Source of the DNA: Zoogloea dura
GTDB taxonomy: Bacteria; Pseudomonadota; Gammaproteobacteria; Burkholderiales; Rhodocyclaceae
Length of the DNA: 64,000 nucleotides
Assembly (NCBI RefSeq): GCF_012927165.1
Contig: NZ_JABBGA010000005.1
Span: 246,024-310,023, forward strand
Direction: 5' to 3'
Position numbers and translations under genes: made by a program. The notes beneath the pieces were generated by a model, which searched no databases, was not told where the DNA came from, and saw nothing but the letters and a program-made list of their open reading frames with translations. Of this stretch, positions 1 through 8,556 are shown in pieces; position 1 is the first letter of the stretch, and every line of letters begins with the position of its first letter.

Positions 1-27
1 TCAAGTGGTAAGCTGAGCCGTACTGAC

Positions 28-49
28 GTTCTCCTCGAAAGGGGAGAAC
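28..49 (+). ncRNA. GAAA-tetraloop hairpin, possible 3' end of an unidentified RNA or leader
   Basis: A nine-pair stem with a U-G pair near the top closes on a GAAA tetraloop (positions 37-40), a typical stable RNA hairpin. It lies five bases before a strong intrinsic terminator, so it could be the last helix of a transcript entering from outside the window. I could not match the preceding 27 bases to any RNA family. A protein-coding tail ending at a stop codon around position 8-16 is equally possible. Confidence 0.3.
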
Positions 50-53
50 GCTC

Positions 54-92
54 AAACGACAAAGGCGGGCTTTGCCCGCCTTTGTCGTTTTT
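54..92 (+). terminator. Strong rho-independent terminator
   Basis: A near-perfect inverted repeat (AAACGACAAAGGCGGGC, loop TTT, then the complementary arm) ends in a run of T at 88-92. The arms are symmetric, with A-rich sequence on the other side, so it may work in both directions. It separates an upstream transcript from the glycan locus that begins at 182. Confidence 0.9.
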
Positions 93-181
93 ATCTGTTG
101 TTTCAATTCATGTCTGTCATGTGGGCCCTGCAGTTTCCCTGCGCGCGGGCCGCGTCGTTCCATCTGTAATCTGGAGTGATC

Positions 182-1072
182 GTGTTGAAGCCGTTATGTC
201 TGCCCTTATCCGCCCTTTTTTCTCTGGCTCTTCTGGCGCCTTTGCCTGCGGCTGCAGACAGTGCAGTCCTGGCCAGCCGGGGGGATGTACAGGTAACTGC
301 CGATGACCTCGCCGCGGATCTCGCGGGGCGCCCTGCCGATTTCATCACGCGCTTGCGGGAGCCTGGTGCAACCGGGGGAGAGCGACTTGTTGCGGACATC
401 CTGTTGCGTCGTCTGGTGGCCAAGAAGGCACAGGACGATGGCCTGATTGCCCGGAAGGATGTTGCGGATCGTCTTCGCCTTGCCCAGGAGCGGGTGCTCT
501 ACGATATTTACATGGAGCGGGCCGAGTCACAGACCGTAAGGGAAGACCGGATCGAAGCGCTGGCGCGTGATGAATACCGTGCCTTTCCCGAAAAATTCAC
601 CAAGCCGGAGGAAATCCGTGTCCGGCATATCCTGTTCCGTCAGTGCAATTGTGACAAGAATGCTCATCGGGTGCTCGCCGAATCGGTGCTTGAGCGCTTG
701 AACAAGGGTGAGTCCTTCGAGGAACTTGCCACTACCCTGTCTGAAGATCCGGGTTCGGCCAAGCGGGGGGGGGACCTCGGTCTGAAGCCCAAGGGCACCA
801 TGGTCCCGGAGTTCGAAGCAGCCGCTTATGCCCTCAAGAAGCCTGGCGAGTTGTCCGGCATTGTTGAAACCTCCTTTGGCTTGCACATCATCCGCTTCGA
901 GGAGCGTGTGGCGCCCGTATTGCGGCCCTTCGACGAGGTCAAGGAGGGCTTGATGGAGGCTGCCCGTAACCGTGTGAAGGGCGAAGCCCGGAAGAAGATT
1001 GCGGATCCTTTCCGCGATCCCGCCACGCTGAGCGTCGACGCCGAGGCCGTAAGACGCGCACTGGCGAAGTAG
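182..1072 (+). CDS. Periplasmic peptidyl-prolyl cis-trans isomerase, parvulin (PpiC/SurA) type
   Basis: This 296-residue protein has a cleavable signal peptide (hydrophobic to about residue 20, AAA near 23-25). A helical N-terminal region is followed by one rotamase domain at about 145-242, with the parvulin signatures RHILF, GGDLG and SFGLHIIRF. It should catalyse proline isomerisation and assist folding of envelope proteins. An earlier in-frame GTG exists at 176, but GGAG at 173-176 is properly spaced only for the GTG at 182. A CNC cysteine motif at 155-157 within the rotamase domain is unusual. Parvulins of this type often accompany exopolysaccharide genes, and here it precedes the ABC exporter by 68 bases. 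The family call is secure; the client proteins are unknown. Confidence 0.88.
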   Translation: MLKPLCLPLSALFSLALLAPLPAAADSAVLASRGDVQVTADDLAADLAGRPADFITRLREPGATGGERLVADILLRRLVAKKAQDDGLIARKDVADRLRLAQERVLYDIYMERAESQTVREDRIEALARDEYRAFPEKFTKPEEIRVRHILFRQCNCDKNAHRVLAESVLERLNKGESFEELATTLSEDPGSAKRGGDLGLKPKGTMVPEFEAAAYALKKPGELSGIVETSFGLHIIRFEERVAPVLRPFDEVKEGLMEAARNRVKGEARKKIADPFRDPATLSVDAEAVRRALAK

Positions 1073-1140
1073 GGCGACAGGGCGTTAAGGAGGTTTTCCA
1101 GGCGCCCGATGCAGGACGTGGTGGGGTTTGATCCGGGCTG

Positions 1141-1932
1141 ATGAAGACAATTCTTGAACTTTGGCGCCAGCGATGGCTGTTTTTGACCTTCGCCAGGCGT
1201 GAGGTGAGCAACCGTTATTCCGGCACGCTGGCCGGCGGTTTGTGGGCCTTGGGGCAACCGGTCCTGTTGCTGGCCATCTATGGCTTTGTCTTCCGCAAAG
1301 TCTTCAAGGTCGGTTTTCCGGAGTTGGGAGAGCACAGTTTCGTGGCTTTCGTGGCCTGCGCCCTGTGGCCCTGGATGGCCTTCCAGGAAGGGGTGCAAAG
1401 GGCTACCCACGCCATCGTCGGCAATGCCGGTCTGGTTAAGAAAGTCCATTTTCCCCAGGAGTTGCTGGTGTTTGCCGGCGTGGGGGCGACCTTCTTCATT
1501 CATTTCCTCGGCTTCGCCGTGGTGCTCATTGCCTTGACCATCGGTGGCGAGCCCTTCCGTTTCGATGGCCTCCCTGTTGTATTGCTGGCTTGGCTGGCCT
1601 TGTTCCTGCTGGCGACCACCGTTGCGCTGGTGACTTCCGCCTTTCAGGTCTTCCTGAAGGATGTCGATCACATGCTGGGGCCGGCATTGATGATCATGTT
1701 CTACGTGACCCCCATTCTTTATCCGACCACCCAGGTGCCGGAGTCGGTGCGCTGGGCGGTGGCCTTCAATCCCCTGGTGCATTTGCTGGAGCCGATACGG
1801 GCGGGCCTGATGCACGGTGATCTGGGAAGCATGGGGGTGCTGAGCGCGTTTGTCGTCGGTGGCGCGCTGGCCATGATGGCCGCTGTTATGGTGTTCCGGC
1901 GTCTTTCCGATTATTTCGAGGATTTCATCTGA
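1141..1932 (+). CDS. wzm: ABC-2 type polysaccharide exporter, permease subunit (Wzm-like)
   Basis: This is a 263-residue integral membrane protein with about six hydrophobic segments. Its N-terminus (NRYSGTLAGGLWALGQP) is characteristic of the ABC-2 permease family that exports O-antigen, teichoic acid or capsule. It should form the inner-membrane channel that flips an undecaprenyl-linked glycan to the periplasm. Its stop overlaps the start of the ATPase gene by one base (TGATG), indicating translational coupling. The pair implies chain growth in the cytoplasm and ABC-dependent export, not a Wzx/Wzy pathway. Confidence 0.93.
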   Translation: MKTILELWRQRWLFLTFARREVSNRYSGTLAGGLWALGQPVLLLAIYGFVFRKVFKVGFPELGEHSFVAFVACALWPWMAFQEGVQRATHAIVGNAGLVKKVHFPQELLVFAGVGATFFIHFLGFAVVLIALTIGGEPFRFDGLPVVLLAWLALFLLATTVALVTSAFQVFLKDVDHMLGPALMIMFYVTPILYPTTQVPESVRWAVAFNPLVHLLEPIRAGLMHGDLGSMGVLSAFVVGGALAMMAAVMVFRRLSDYFEDFI

Positions 1933-3131
1933 TGAGCGTGTCTGCTTCTGACGCTGCGCTGATCAGCCTGTCGGGCATCGGCAAGTCCTACCCGATCGCC
2001 AATTCCGCTGCAGGACGAATCCGGACGCTGTATGCGCTGCTGCGCCGTCGCCCCTTTGCCGAGCGTTACGATGCCCTGACGGATATCAATCTTGAAGTCA
2101 GGCCCGGGGAGTCCCTGGGGCTTATCGGGGTGAATGGTGCCGGCAAATCCACCCTGCTCAAGGTCATCGCCGGTGTCGTGAAACCCACCTCGGGCGAGAT
2201 CAAGCTGCGGGGCAGGATCAGCGCCTTGCTGGAACTTGGCGCAGGCTTTCACCCGGAATATACCGGCCGGCAGAACGTCTTCCTGGCCACCGCCCTGATG
2301 GGCATGAGCGAGCAGGAAACCCGGGCCCAGCTCGATGGCATTCTCGCCTTTGCCGATATCGGCGAGCACGTGGATCAGCCGATCAAGCACTATTCCTCCG
2401 GGATGATCGTGCGCCTCGGCTTTGCGGTGGCTACCGCGGTGCGGCCCGATATCCTGATCACCGATGAAGTGCTGGCCGTTGGCGACGAATCCTTTCAGCG
2501 CAAGTGCATCGCCTGGATGGAAAATTACCTGTCGAGCGGCGGCACCTTGCTGCTGTGCGCCCACAGCATGTTTCACATTCAGAAGCTGTGCCAGAAGGCG
2601 GCGTGGATCCACGACGGCCGTGTACGGGCTTACGGTGACGCTCATCGGGTGACCCGTGAATACCTCGCCTGGCACGACGCCCGTAATGCGCCCAAGGTGC
2701 AGAGTCATGCCCAGGCGCTGAAGAGCGGCGTCTACGCGCTGCTGTCCATGCTGTTGAACGACCAGTCCGGTCAGGAGGGTGCGATCCTACCGATGGGCGC
2801 ATCATTGCGGGTCAGCGGCAGGGTGTTCTCGCCCGATGACCGGGCGCCCACCGTGCTGGTCGGCATCGTGCGCAAGGATGGAATGCCGATCTACGGCGTG
2901 TCCTCCGAGATGGATGGCCATGTGCTGGTTCGGGTGGCCCCCAACGAGTTCGCCTACGATTTCGAGATACCCGAACTGTCGTTGTTGCCTGGCGAATACA
3001 CACTCAAGGGGCATGCCCTCGATCCCGAAGCCTATCGCCTGTTCGACGAGATCACCGCGGACCTGACTGTCCTCGGTGAAAGCCGTGAGATGGGCGTTTG
3101 CCGCCTGCCGCATCGGTGGAACGCCATCTGA
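1932..3131 (+). CDS. wzt: ABC transporter ATPase with C-terminal glycan-recognition domain (Wzt-like)
   Basis: The 399-residue protein has a nucleotide-binding domain with Walker A GVNGAGKST (about 66-74), signature YSSGM (about 154-158), Walker B plus D-loop ILITDEVLAVGD (about 174-185) and H-loop His 211. A beta-rich C-terminal part from about 265 to 390 matches the position of the Wzt_C carbohydrate-binding module. In known Wzt proteins this module reads the modified non-reducing end of the chain before export. With the permease it powers polysaccharide export. The methyltransferases downstream would suit such an end-group recognition mechanism, but that link is inferred. Confidence 0.93.
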   Translation: MSVSASDAALISLSGIGKSYPIANSAAGRIRTLYALLRRRPFAERYDALTDINLEVRPGESLGLIGVNGAGKSTLLKVIAGVVKPTSGEIKLRGRISALLELGAGFHPEYTGRQNVFLATALMGMSEQETRAQLDGILAFADIGEHVDQPIKHYSSGMIVRLGFAVATAVRPDILITDEVLAVGDESFQRKCIAWMENYLSSGGTLLLCAHSMFHIQKLCQKAAWIHDGRVRAYGDAHRVTREYLAWHDARNAPKVQSHAQALKSGVYALLSMLLNDQSGQEGAILPMGASLRVSGRVFSPDDRAPTVLVGIVRKDGMPIYGVSSEMDGHVLVRVAPNEFAYDFEIPELSLLPGEYTLKGHALDPEAYRLFDEITADLTVLGESREMGVCRLPHRWNAI

Positions 3132-5065
3132 CTTCCAGAGGCAGCAGGGCTGTCTTGTCGGCCCTGCTGCTTGGCGTCATCGGGGCTGTTGCCCTGGCGC
3201 TGGTGGGGGGCGGCAAGGTGGCCGCGCTGTACCTGGTTCTGCCAGTGGCGGCGGCCCTGCGCTGGGCGTCCTGGCTGAGGCAGGCGACGGGCCTGGCGAG
3301 TCTTGCCGGTGGGTGGTCTCTCGCCATGCTGGCGCTCACCGCCTTGTTGACCTGTCTTGAGCTGGCGCGTGTTCCAGCGCAGGTGTCCGCCCTTGCGCTT
3401 GGAGGCCTGCTGCTGTGGGTGCCCCGTGGAAGCCGGTCTGAGTTGGCCAGTCAGACGACCGGGATGGCTAGCTTATTCCTGCTGGTGCTGGTGTCCCTGG
3501 GCCTGCTCGGCGCCTGGGGCTGCAGCCTGTGGAGCGGGCTGCAGCTCCTGGGGCAGGGTGGGGACTGGCTGCTCTGGCAGGATTGGAGCAACCACGGTGT
3601 GGTGATCGATGTGCTGGCCCAGGGCCGGGAGTTCGGCCTGCGCGATATCCGGGCAAGGGGCTTGCCCCTGCTGCCTTACCACTATCTGAGCTACGGTCTG
3701 CCGGCCTGGCTGGCCGCCTTGTCTGGCGTTGGCGGAATCGCCATGGCGCTGGCACTGTGGTGGCCTGTCGGTCTGCTCCTGCTGGTGACCGCGGGGAGTG
3801 AGTGGGTGGCCCGGCTGAGGCCCGAGCAGCCGTGGCTGGCGCTGGTCGTGCCCTTGTCCCTGTTCCTGCCGGATGCGGCCCTGCTCGGGTCGGGGCATGC
3901 CTTCCTGGGGTGGCACTGGCTGCAGATCATCGCCCCGGGTAGCCTCTACGGCGGGGCTGTGGTGGTGCTGTTGTCGAGCTGGCTGTATGGGTGGCGGCAG
4001 CGAAATGACATGTCCCGTCCAGGCTTTGAGCTGCTGGTCGTGCTGACGGTGCTGGCGCTGGCGATGTTCGTGAAGGCCCAGATCATTCTGCTGGCGGGGC
4101 CGTTGTTCATCCTTTGGTGGGCGGCCACCTGGCCTGGGTCGCCATCTGTGCGGCGTCTGCTCACAGGTGGCCTGCTGGTGCTGGCGTGGATCGTTCTTAA
4201 CTGGATCACCCTGCCAGGCCTGCCGTTGATGCATCTTGGTGGCGGTGGCTGGCGGGAATACTGGCCCTTCCTCCTGCTTGTGCTGCAGGACGGCTGGCTG
4301 GACAGTCTGAAGGCCGACTGGATGGCGCCCGGCGTCATCCTCGTCGGAACACTGGGGTGGATGCTGGTTGGTGCTCTCGCCTGGCCGCGGGCGCCCTGGC
4401 CGGTACGCTGCTGGATGCTCCTGCTGATTGGAGGCTACCTGCTGTATGCCCTGGGGCTGGATCTGGATCACCGAGGCAGTACCGGTACTCCCGACGAGTT
4501 GCAGCACCGGCCGCTGGTCTGGGTTCTGCCCATGTGGTGGCTGACGACCGCGCCCTTTTTGTGGCCTGCCCGGAAACCGGAATGGCCGGTCTGCATCGGT
4601 ATCGGCGCGGCGGTTTGCGCGGCGGCTTGTGTGGCGGGCCTGGTCTTCGGGCCGACGCTCCAGCTGGGGCCGCGCAAGCTCGCCGCTACGCCGCCATTGC
4701 CGGCCGGCCTCGCCGGGAGTGCGGCCTTCATCCGGCAGCATCGGGGTGAATCGGATGTGTGCCAGAACGCGGATGGCGACCCCCAGTTCCGCTGGTCGGC
4801 GCTGGCGCACTGCCCGGCCTACTGGGTGGATTTCAACGTGCATGCGCGCAGTTCGGCTGCCGTGAAGGCGCGTGCCGACGCGTGGCGAAACATCCGTTCC
4901 CTGCCGCCGGCGGAGCGCCTGGCGGCCCTCCGGGAGGCGGGCATTCGGTGGTACAGTGCGGGGCCGCTGCCGGCCGGCGGCAGCCCTTCCGATGATCCCC
5001 GTTTGCCTTTGACGCCCGCTTTTCAGTCCGGCGATGGTTATGTCGTATACCAGCTCCTCCCCTGA
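3098..5065 (+). CDS. Large polytopic membrane protein, probable GT-C / GtrC-like glycosyltransferase
   Basis: This protein of up to 655 residues has about a dozen transmembrane segments in its first 540 residues. A soluble C-terminal tail of roughly 120 residues carries two cysteines (DVCQNADG, AHCPAYW). That layout is typical of GT-C enzymes that use polyprenyl-phosphate sugars in the periplasm. It shares an operon with a GT2 and a GtrA flippase, the other two parts of a Gtr system, so I infer transfer of a modified sugar to an exported glycan. The start is uncertain: TTG 3098 lies inside wzt, and GTG 3116 and TTG 3155 are alternatives. No conserved catalytic motif could be confirmed by eye. 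Confidence 0.7.
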   Translation: MPPAASVERHLTSRGSRAVLSALLLGVIGAVALALVGGGKVAALYLVLPVAAALRWASWLRQATGLASLAGGWSLAMLALTALLTCLELARVPAQVSALALGGLLLWVPRGSRSELASQTTGMASLFLLVLVSLGLLGAWGCSLWSGLQLLGQGGDWLLWQDWSNHGVVIDVLAQGREFGLRDIRARGLPLLPYHYLSYGLPAWLAALSGVGGIAMALALWWPVGLLLLVTAGSEWVARLRPEQPWLALVVPLSLFLPDAALLGSGHAFLGWHWLQIIAPGSLYGGAVVVLLSSWLYGWRQRNDMSRPGFELLVVLTVLALAMFVKAQIILLAGPLFILWWAATWPGSPSVRRLLTGGLLVLAWIVLNWITLPGLPLMHLGGGGWREYWPFLLLVLQDGWLDSLKADWMAPGVILVGTLGWMLVGALAWPRAPWPVRCWMLLLIGGYLLYALGLDLDHRGSTGTPDELQHRPLVWVLPMWWLTTAPFLWPARKPEWPVCIGIGAAVCAAACVAGLVFGPTLQLGPRKLAATPPLPAGLAGSAAFIRQHRGESDVCQNADGDPQFRWSALAHCPAYWVDFNVHARSSAAVKARADAWRNIRSLPPAERLAALREAGIRWYSAGPLPAGGSPSDDPRLPLTPAFQSGDGYVVYQLLP

Positions 5066-6203
5066 CGGCTTGCCCCCCGTCCAGATGAACAACCTGAAGC
5101 GGGCCCATGCGCCCCTGCAGGCCGAACTCAAGGCCGCGGCGGCGAGGGTCATCGACAGTGGCTGGACCATCCTGGGGCCCGAAGTGGAAGCCTTCGAGCA
5201 GGCCTGGGCCAGCCAGGCCGGTGCTGCTTTCTGTGTAGGCGTGGCGAGCGGAAGTGATGCGCTCCAGCTGGCCTTGCGAGCCCTCGACATCGGTCCCGGC
5301 GATGCGGTGCTGACCGTTGCCAATGCCGGTGGCTATGCCACCCAGGCCATTCTCGCCATCGGGGCGCGGCCGCTGTTCGTGGATATCGACGGCGATTCCC
5401 TGCTCCTCGACCTGGAAGCCCTGCGCGCGGCCTTGTCGCCCGGCGTCCGGGCCCTGGTGGTCACCCACCTGTACGGCCGGATGGCCGCGATGCCGGACAT
5501 CCTGGCGCTCTGCCGGGCGGCGGGCGTGCCAGTGATCGAGGATGCCGCCCAGGCCCATGGTGCCGCCTGGGAGGGCCGTCCCGCCGGTGGCTGGGGTGAT
5601 CTGTCGTGCTTCAGCTTCTATCCCACCAAGAACCTCGGTGCGCTTGGCGATGGCGGCGCGGTGTGCTGCTCCGATCCGGCCCTGGCCACCCGCCTGCGCC
5701 AGTTGCGCCAGTATGGCTGGCAGCCCAAATACCACGTCCAGCTGCCGGGGGGGATGAACAGCCGCCTCGACGAGATGCAGGCTGCCTTCCTGCGCGTGCT
5801 GCTGCCTTCCCTGGAGGCTGCCAACACGGCGCGGCGGCAGGTGGCCGACCGTTATCTCGCCGTACTGGGCAGCCTGCCCGGTGGCACCCGGCCGGTCCGG
5901 CCGGCCGCGGCCCTCGACGTGGCCCACCTCTTCGTGCTGCGCCACCCCGATCGCGACGGCCTGCGTGCCCGCCTGCTGGCACGGGGGATCCAGAGTGACG
6001 TGCATTACCCGTGCGCCGACCACCTGCAGCCCGGTTTCGCGCGGCGCGTGGCGCAGCTGGGCCAGGCGCCGCTGCCACCGGCCGGCGCGCTGCCTCACAC
6101 CGAAAGCGCCTGTGCCGGGATCCTCAGTCTGCCCTGCCATCCCTGGCTGGAGACGGGTGAGGTGGCCCGTGTGTCGGATGCGCTGCGTGAGGCCTGGCAA
6201 TGA
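5034..6203 (+). CDS. fdtB: PLP-dependent sugar aminotransferase (DegT/DnrJ/EryC1; FdtB/QdtB-like)
   Basis: This 389-residue type I fold aminotransferase acts on NDP-keto sugars. Lys199 in FYPTKNLGALGDGG is the expected PLP Schiff-base lysine, and Asp170 in IEDAAQAHGA should contact the PLP ring nitrogen. With the ketoisomerase encoded at 7156 it should convert a dTDP-3-keto-6-deoxyhexose to the 3-amino sugar. The reading frame overlaps the preceding gene by 32 bases, and an alternative ATG lies at 5040. The FdtB/QdtB assignment rests on the neighbouring ketoisomerase and acetyltransferase; sequence alone cannot fix the sugar stereochemistry. Confidence 0.85.
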   Translation: MVMSYTSSSPDGLPPVQMNNLKRAHAPLQAELKAAAARVIDSGWTILGPEVEAFEQAWASQAGAAFCVGVASGSDALQLALRALDIGPGDAVLTVANAGGYATQAILAIGARPLFVDIDGDSLLLDLEALRAALSPGVRALVVTHLYGRMAAMPDILALCRAAGVPVIEDAAQAHGAAWEGRPAGGWGDLSCFSFYPTKNLGALGDGGAVCCSDPALATRLRQLRQYGWQPKYHVQLPGGMNSRLDEMQAAFLRVLLPSLEAANTARRQVADRYLAVLGSLPGGTRPVRPAAALDVAHLFVLRHPDRDGLRARLLARGIQSDVHYPCADHLQPGFARRVAQLGQAPLPPAGALPHTESACAGILSLPCHPWLETGEVARVSDALREAWQ

Positions 6204-7159
6204 CGGTCACCCGCCCGCGCTTCTCCCTCGTCATCCCGGTTTACCGCAACGAAGCCTCCCTGCCGGAGCTGCTCTCCGCCGTGGCCTGGCTCGCTGCCCG
6301 TCTGCCCGGGGCGCTCGAACTGGTGGTGGTGGTGGACGCCAGCCCCGACGCCTCCTACGGTTACCTGCTGGAGCACCTGCCGCGGCAACCCTTTGCCAGC
6401 CAGTTGCTGCTCCTGGCGCGCAATTTCGGTTCATTCGCGGCGATCCGTGAGGGTATGCGCCTGGCCCGAGGGGACTACATGGCCGTAATGGCTGCTGATC
6501 TGCAGGAACCCATCGAGCTGATGGAGCGCTTCTTCCTCAGCCTGGCCGCCAACGAGGCCGACGTGGTCGTGGGCAGCCGGGAGGAGCGGGATGATCCGTG
6601 GCTGCAGCGCCTGCCGGCCCAGCTTTTCTGGTCCACTTACCGGCGTTTGATCAATCCCGAGATTCCGCCGGGCGGGGTGGATGTGTTCGGCTGCACGCGA
6701 GCGTTTGCCGCGCACCTCGTAGCCCTGCCCGAGGCCCGCAGCTCCCTGGTGGGGCAGCTCTTCTGGCTGGGCCATCGGCGCAAGGTGCTGGGTTACCGGC
6801 GCGTCGCCCGGGCCCATGGCAAGAGTGCCTGGAGCCTGCGGCGCAAGATCGCCTACCTGTCCGACAGCCTGTTCGCCTTTTCCGATCTGCCGATCCGCAT
6901 CCTGCTGGGGGTGGGCGTGCTGGGGCTGGGGCTGGCCCTGATCCTTGCCCTGGTGGTCGTGGTGGCCAAGGTGTCGGGACGGGTGCCGGTCCCGGGTTAT
7001 GCGGCAATCATGGTGGCGATGACTTTTTTTGCCGGTCTCAATGCCCTGGGCTTGGGGCTGATCGGTTCCTATGCCTGGCGGGCCTACGAGAACAGCAAGC
7101 AGCGGCCTCTTGCCCTGGTGCTGGACCAGCATGCCTTCGAAGGAGATAAGCCGCGATGA
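6200..7159 (+). CDS. Family 2 glycosyltransferase with two C-terminal TM helices (GtrB/ArnC/DPM1-like)
   Basis: The 319-residue protein has a GT-A domain ([13 protein letters not shown] at the start, VVVVDASPD and AADLQEP as nucleotide and metal-binding motifs) followed by two transmembrane segments near 230-290. Enzymes of this type transfer a sugar from a nucleotide donor to polyprenyl phosphate at the inner membrane. It overlaps the aminotransferase gene by four bases (ATGA) and the FdtD-like gene by four bases, so the three are likely co-translated. Its donor is plausibly the dTDP-3-acetamido sugar made by its neighbours; that is inference. Confidence 0.88.
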   Translation: MTVTRPRFSLVIPVYRNEASLPELLSAVAWLAARLPGALELVVVVDASPDASYGYLLEHLPRQPFASQLLLLARNFGSFAAIREGMRLARGDYMAVMAADLQEPIELMERFFLSLAANEADVVVGSREERDDPWLQRLPAQLFWSTYRRLINPEIPPGGVDVFGCTRAFAAHLVALPEARSSLVGQLFWLGHRRKVLGYRRVARAHGKSAWSLRRKIAYLSDSLFAFSDLPIRILLGVGVLGLGLALILALVVVVAKVSGRVPVPGYAAIMVAMTFFAGLNALGLGLIGSYAWRAYENSKQRPLALVLDQHAFEGDKPR

Positions 7160-8115
7160 GTTCGACACCTTCCGGGCCGTCCGATGTGTTCATTCACGAG
7201 GCGGCCCTTTGCGAAAGCCGCCAGCTGGGGGCAGGTACCCGGGTCTGGGCATTTGCCCACATCCTGCCCGGCGCCCGGATCGGGCGGGACTGCAATGTCT
7301 GCGACCATGTCTTCATCGAGAACCAGGTGGTGGTCGGCGATCGGGTCACCATCAAGTGCGGCGTCCAGCTGTGGGACGGCCTGGAGGTGGGGGACGATGT
7401 CTTCATCGGCCCCAATGCCACCTTCTGCAACGACCGCATGCCGCGCAGCAAGTGCTATCCCGAGGCCTACCTGCCCACCCGCATCCAGGCTGGCGCGTCC
7501 ATCGGTGCCAACGCCACGGTGTTGCCGGGGCTGAGCATCGGACGCAATGCGATGGTAGGGGCCGGCGCGGTGGTCACCCGCTCGGTGCCGCCCAATGCGA
7601 TCGTCGTCGGCAACCCGGCCCGCATCGTCGGCTATGTGGACACGGTGGACCAGGCTGCCGCGGCCGCTCCGCTGAACACCCCGGTACCGGCGGGGCAGGG
7701 TGGCGTGCAGCTCTTCCGCATGCCGCTGATCAAGGATATGCGGGGCGACCTGACGGTGGGCGAGTTCGGCCGTTCGCTGCCCTTCACGCCCCTGCGCTAC
7801 TTCATGATCATGAACGTGCCCAGCCAGGAAGTCCGCGGCGAGCATGCCCACAAGGAGTGCGAGCAGTTCCTGGTGTGCGTGCGCGGGCGTTGCCAGGTGA
7901 TGACCGATGACGGGCAGTTGCGCCAGGAGTTCACCCTCGACGACCCGACCCTCGGCCTGTATCTCCCACCCATGACCTGGGGTGTCCAGTACCGTTATTC
8001 GCCGGACACCATGCTGCTGGTCTTCGCCTCGCACTATTACGATGCGGATGACTACATCCGGGATTACCAGCTTTTCCTGGATGCGGTGGCAGGCCGTGCG
8101 GCCGCTGGCCAATGA
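7156..8115 (+). CDS. fdtD: Bifunctional dTDP-sugar N-acetyltransferase / 3,4-ketoisomerase (FdtD-like)
   Basis: Residues 1 to about 165 form a left-handed beta-helix acetyltransferase with hexapeptide repeats ([32 protein letters not shown]). Residues about 185-319 form a cupin of the FdtA/QdtA (WxcM-like) family with the paired histidines 230 and 232 in GEHAH. The fusion matches FdtD described from Shewanella denitrificans. It should isomerise dTDP-4-keto-6-deoxyglucose to the 3-keto form, then acetylate the 3-amino sugar after the aminotransferase step. The products would be dTDP-Fuc3NAc or dTDP-Qui3NAc. It overlaps both neighbours by four bases. RmlA/RmlB, needed for the precursor, are not in the window. 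Confidence 0.9.
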   Translation: MSSTPSGPSDVFIHEAALCESRQLGAGTRVWAFAHILPGARIGRDCNVCDHVFIENQVVVGDRVTIKCGVQLWDGLEVGDDVFIGPNATFCNDRMPRSKCYPEAYLPTRIQAGASIGANATVLPGLSIGRNAMVGAGAVVTRSVPPNAIVVGNPARIVGYVDTVDQAAAAAPLNTPVPAGQGGVQLFRMPLIKDMRGDLTVGEFGRSLPFTPLRYFMIMNVPSQEVRGEHAHKECEQFLVCVRGRCQVMTDDGQLRQEFTLDDPTLGLYLPPMTWGVQYRYSPDTMLLVFASHYYDADDYIRDYQLFLDAVAGRAAAGQ

Positions 8116-8507
8116 GCGCGGCGGGCACCCGTCGCGAGTTGTTGCGCTTCATCCTGGTGGGAGTGCTCAACACCGGGGCCACGACCTTGCTGTACTGGGC
8201 CCTGCTGGCTGCCGGCCTCACGCCGGCCCTGTCCTTCGGGCTGGCGTTTGTCGCCGGCATCGGCCTGGCGTGGTGGATGAACGGGCGCTTCACCTTCCGT
8301 ACCGGGGCGCGCGCAGGCGGCCTGGCGGTGTACCCGCTGGTTTATGTGCCGCCATGGGTGGTGGGGCAGGGGCTGTTGTCCCTGCTGCTCGATGCCGGTG
8401 TGGCCGGCTGGCTGGCCGGGCCGCTGGCCAGCCTGGCGGTGGTGCCCCTGAGCTTCGGCCTGAACCGGCTTTTTTTCCGCGGACGGCAAGCGTCCACGCG
8501 GTCCTGA
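8112..8507 (+). CDS. GtrA-family membrane protein, probable polyprenyl-phosphate-sugar flippase
   Basis: This 131-residue protein with four hydrophobic helices carries GtrA features: N-terminal [13 protein letters not shown], then [10 protein letters not shown], and C-terminal [12 protein letters not shown]. GtrA proteins are thought to flip polyprenyl-linked sugars to the periplasm. The gene overlaps the FdtD-like gene by four bases and closes a cassette containing the GT2 and the large membrane protein. It therefore links cytoplasmic sugar synthesis to periplasmic transfer. Confidence 0.9.
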   Translation: MSAAGTRRELLRFILVGVLNTGATTLLYWALLAAGLTPALSFGLAFVAGIGLAWWMNGRFTFRTGARAGGLAVYPLVYVPPWVVGQGLLSLLLDAGVAGWLAGPLASLAVVPLSFGLNRLFFRGRQASTRS

Positions 8508-8556
8508 GGACTGCCTGGGGCTGGCCGGCCGTTCCATACGATTCGGATTTGCAGTC

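Noticed and set aside
1..27. Possible 3' end of 23S or another rRNA
   Set aside because: There is a faint resemblance to AGCUGAnCnGUACU-type sequence near an rRNA end, but no adjacent 5S gene and no extended match, so it was not called.
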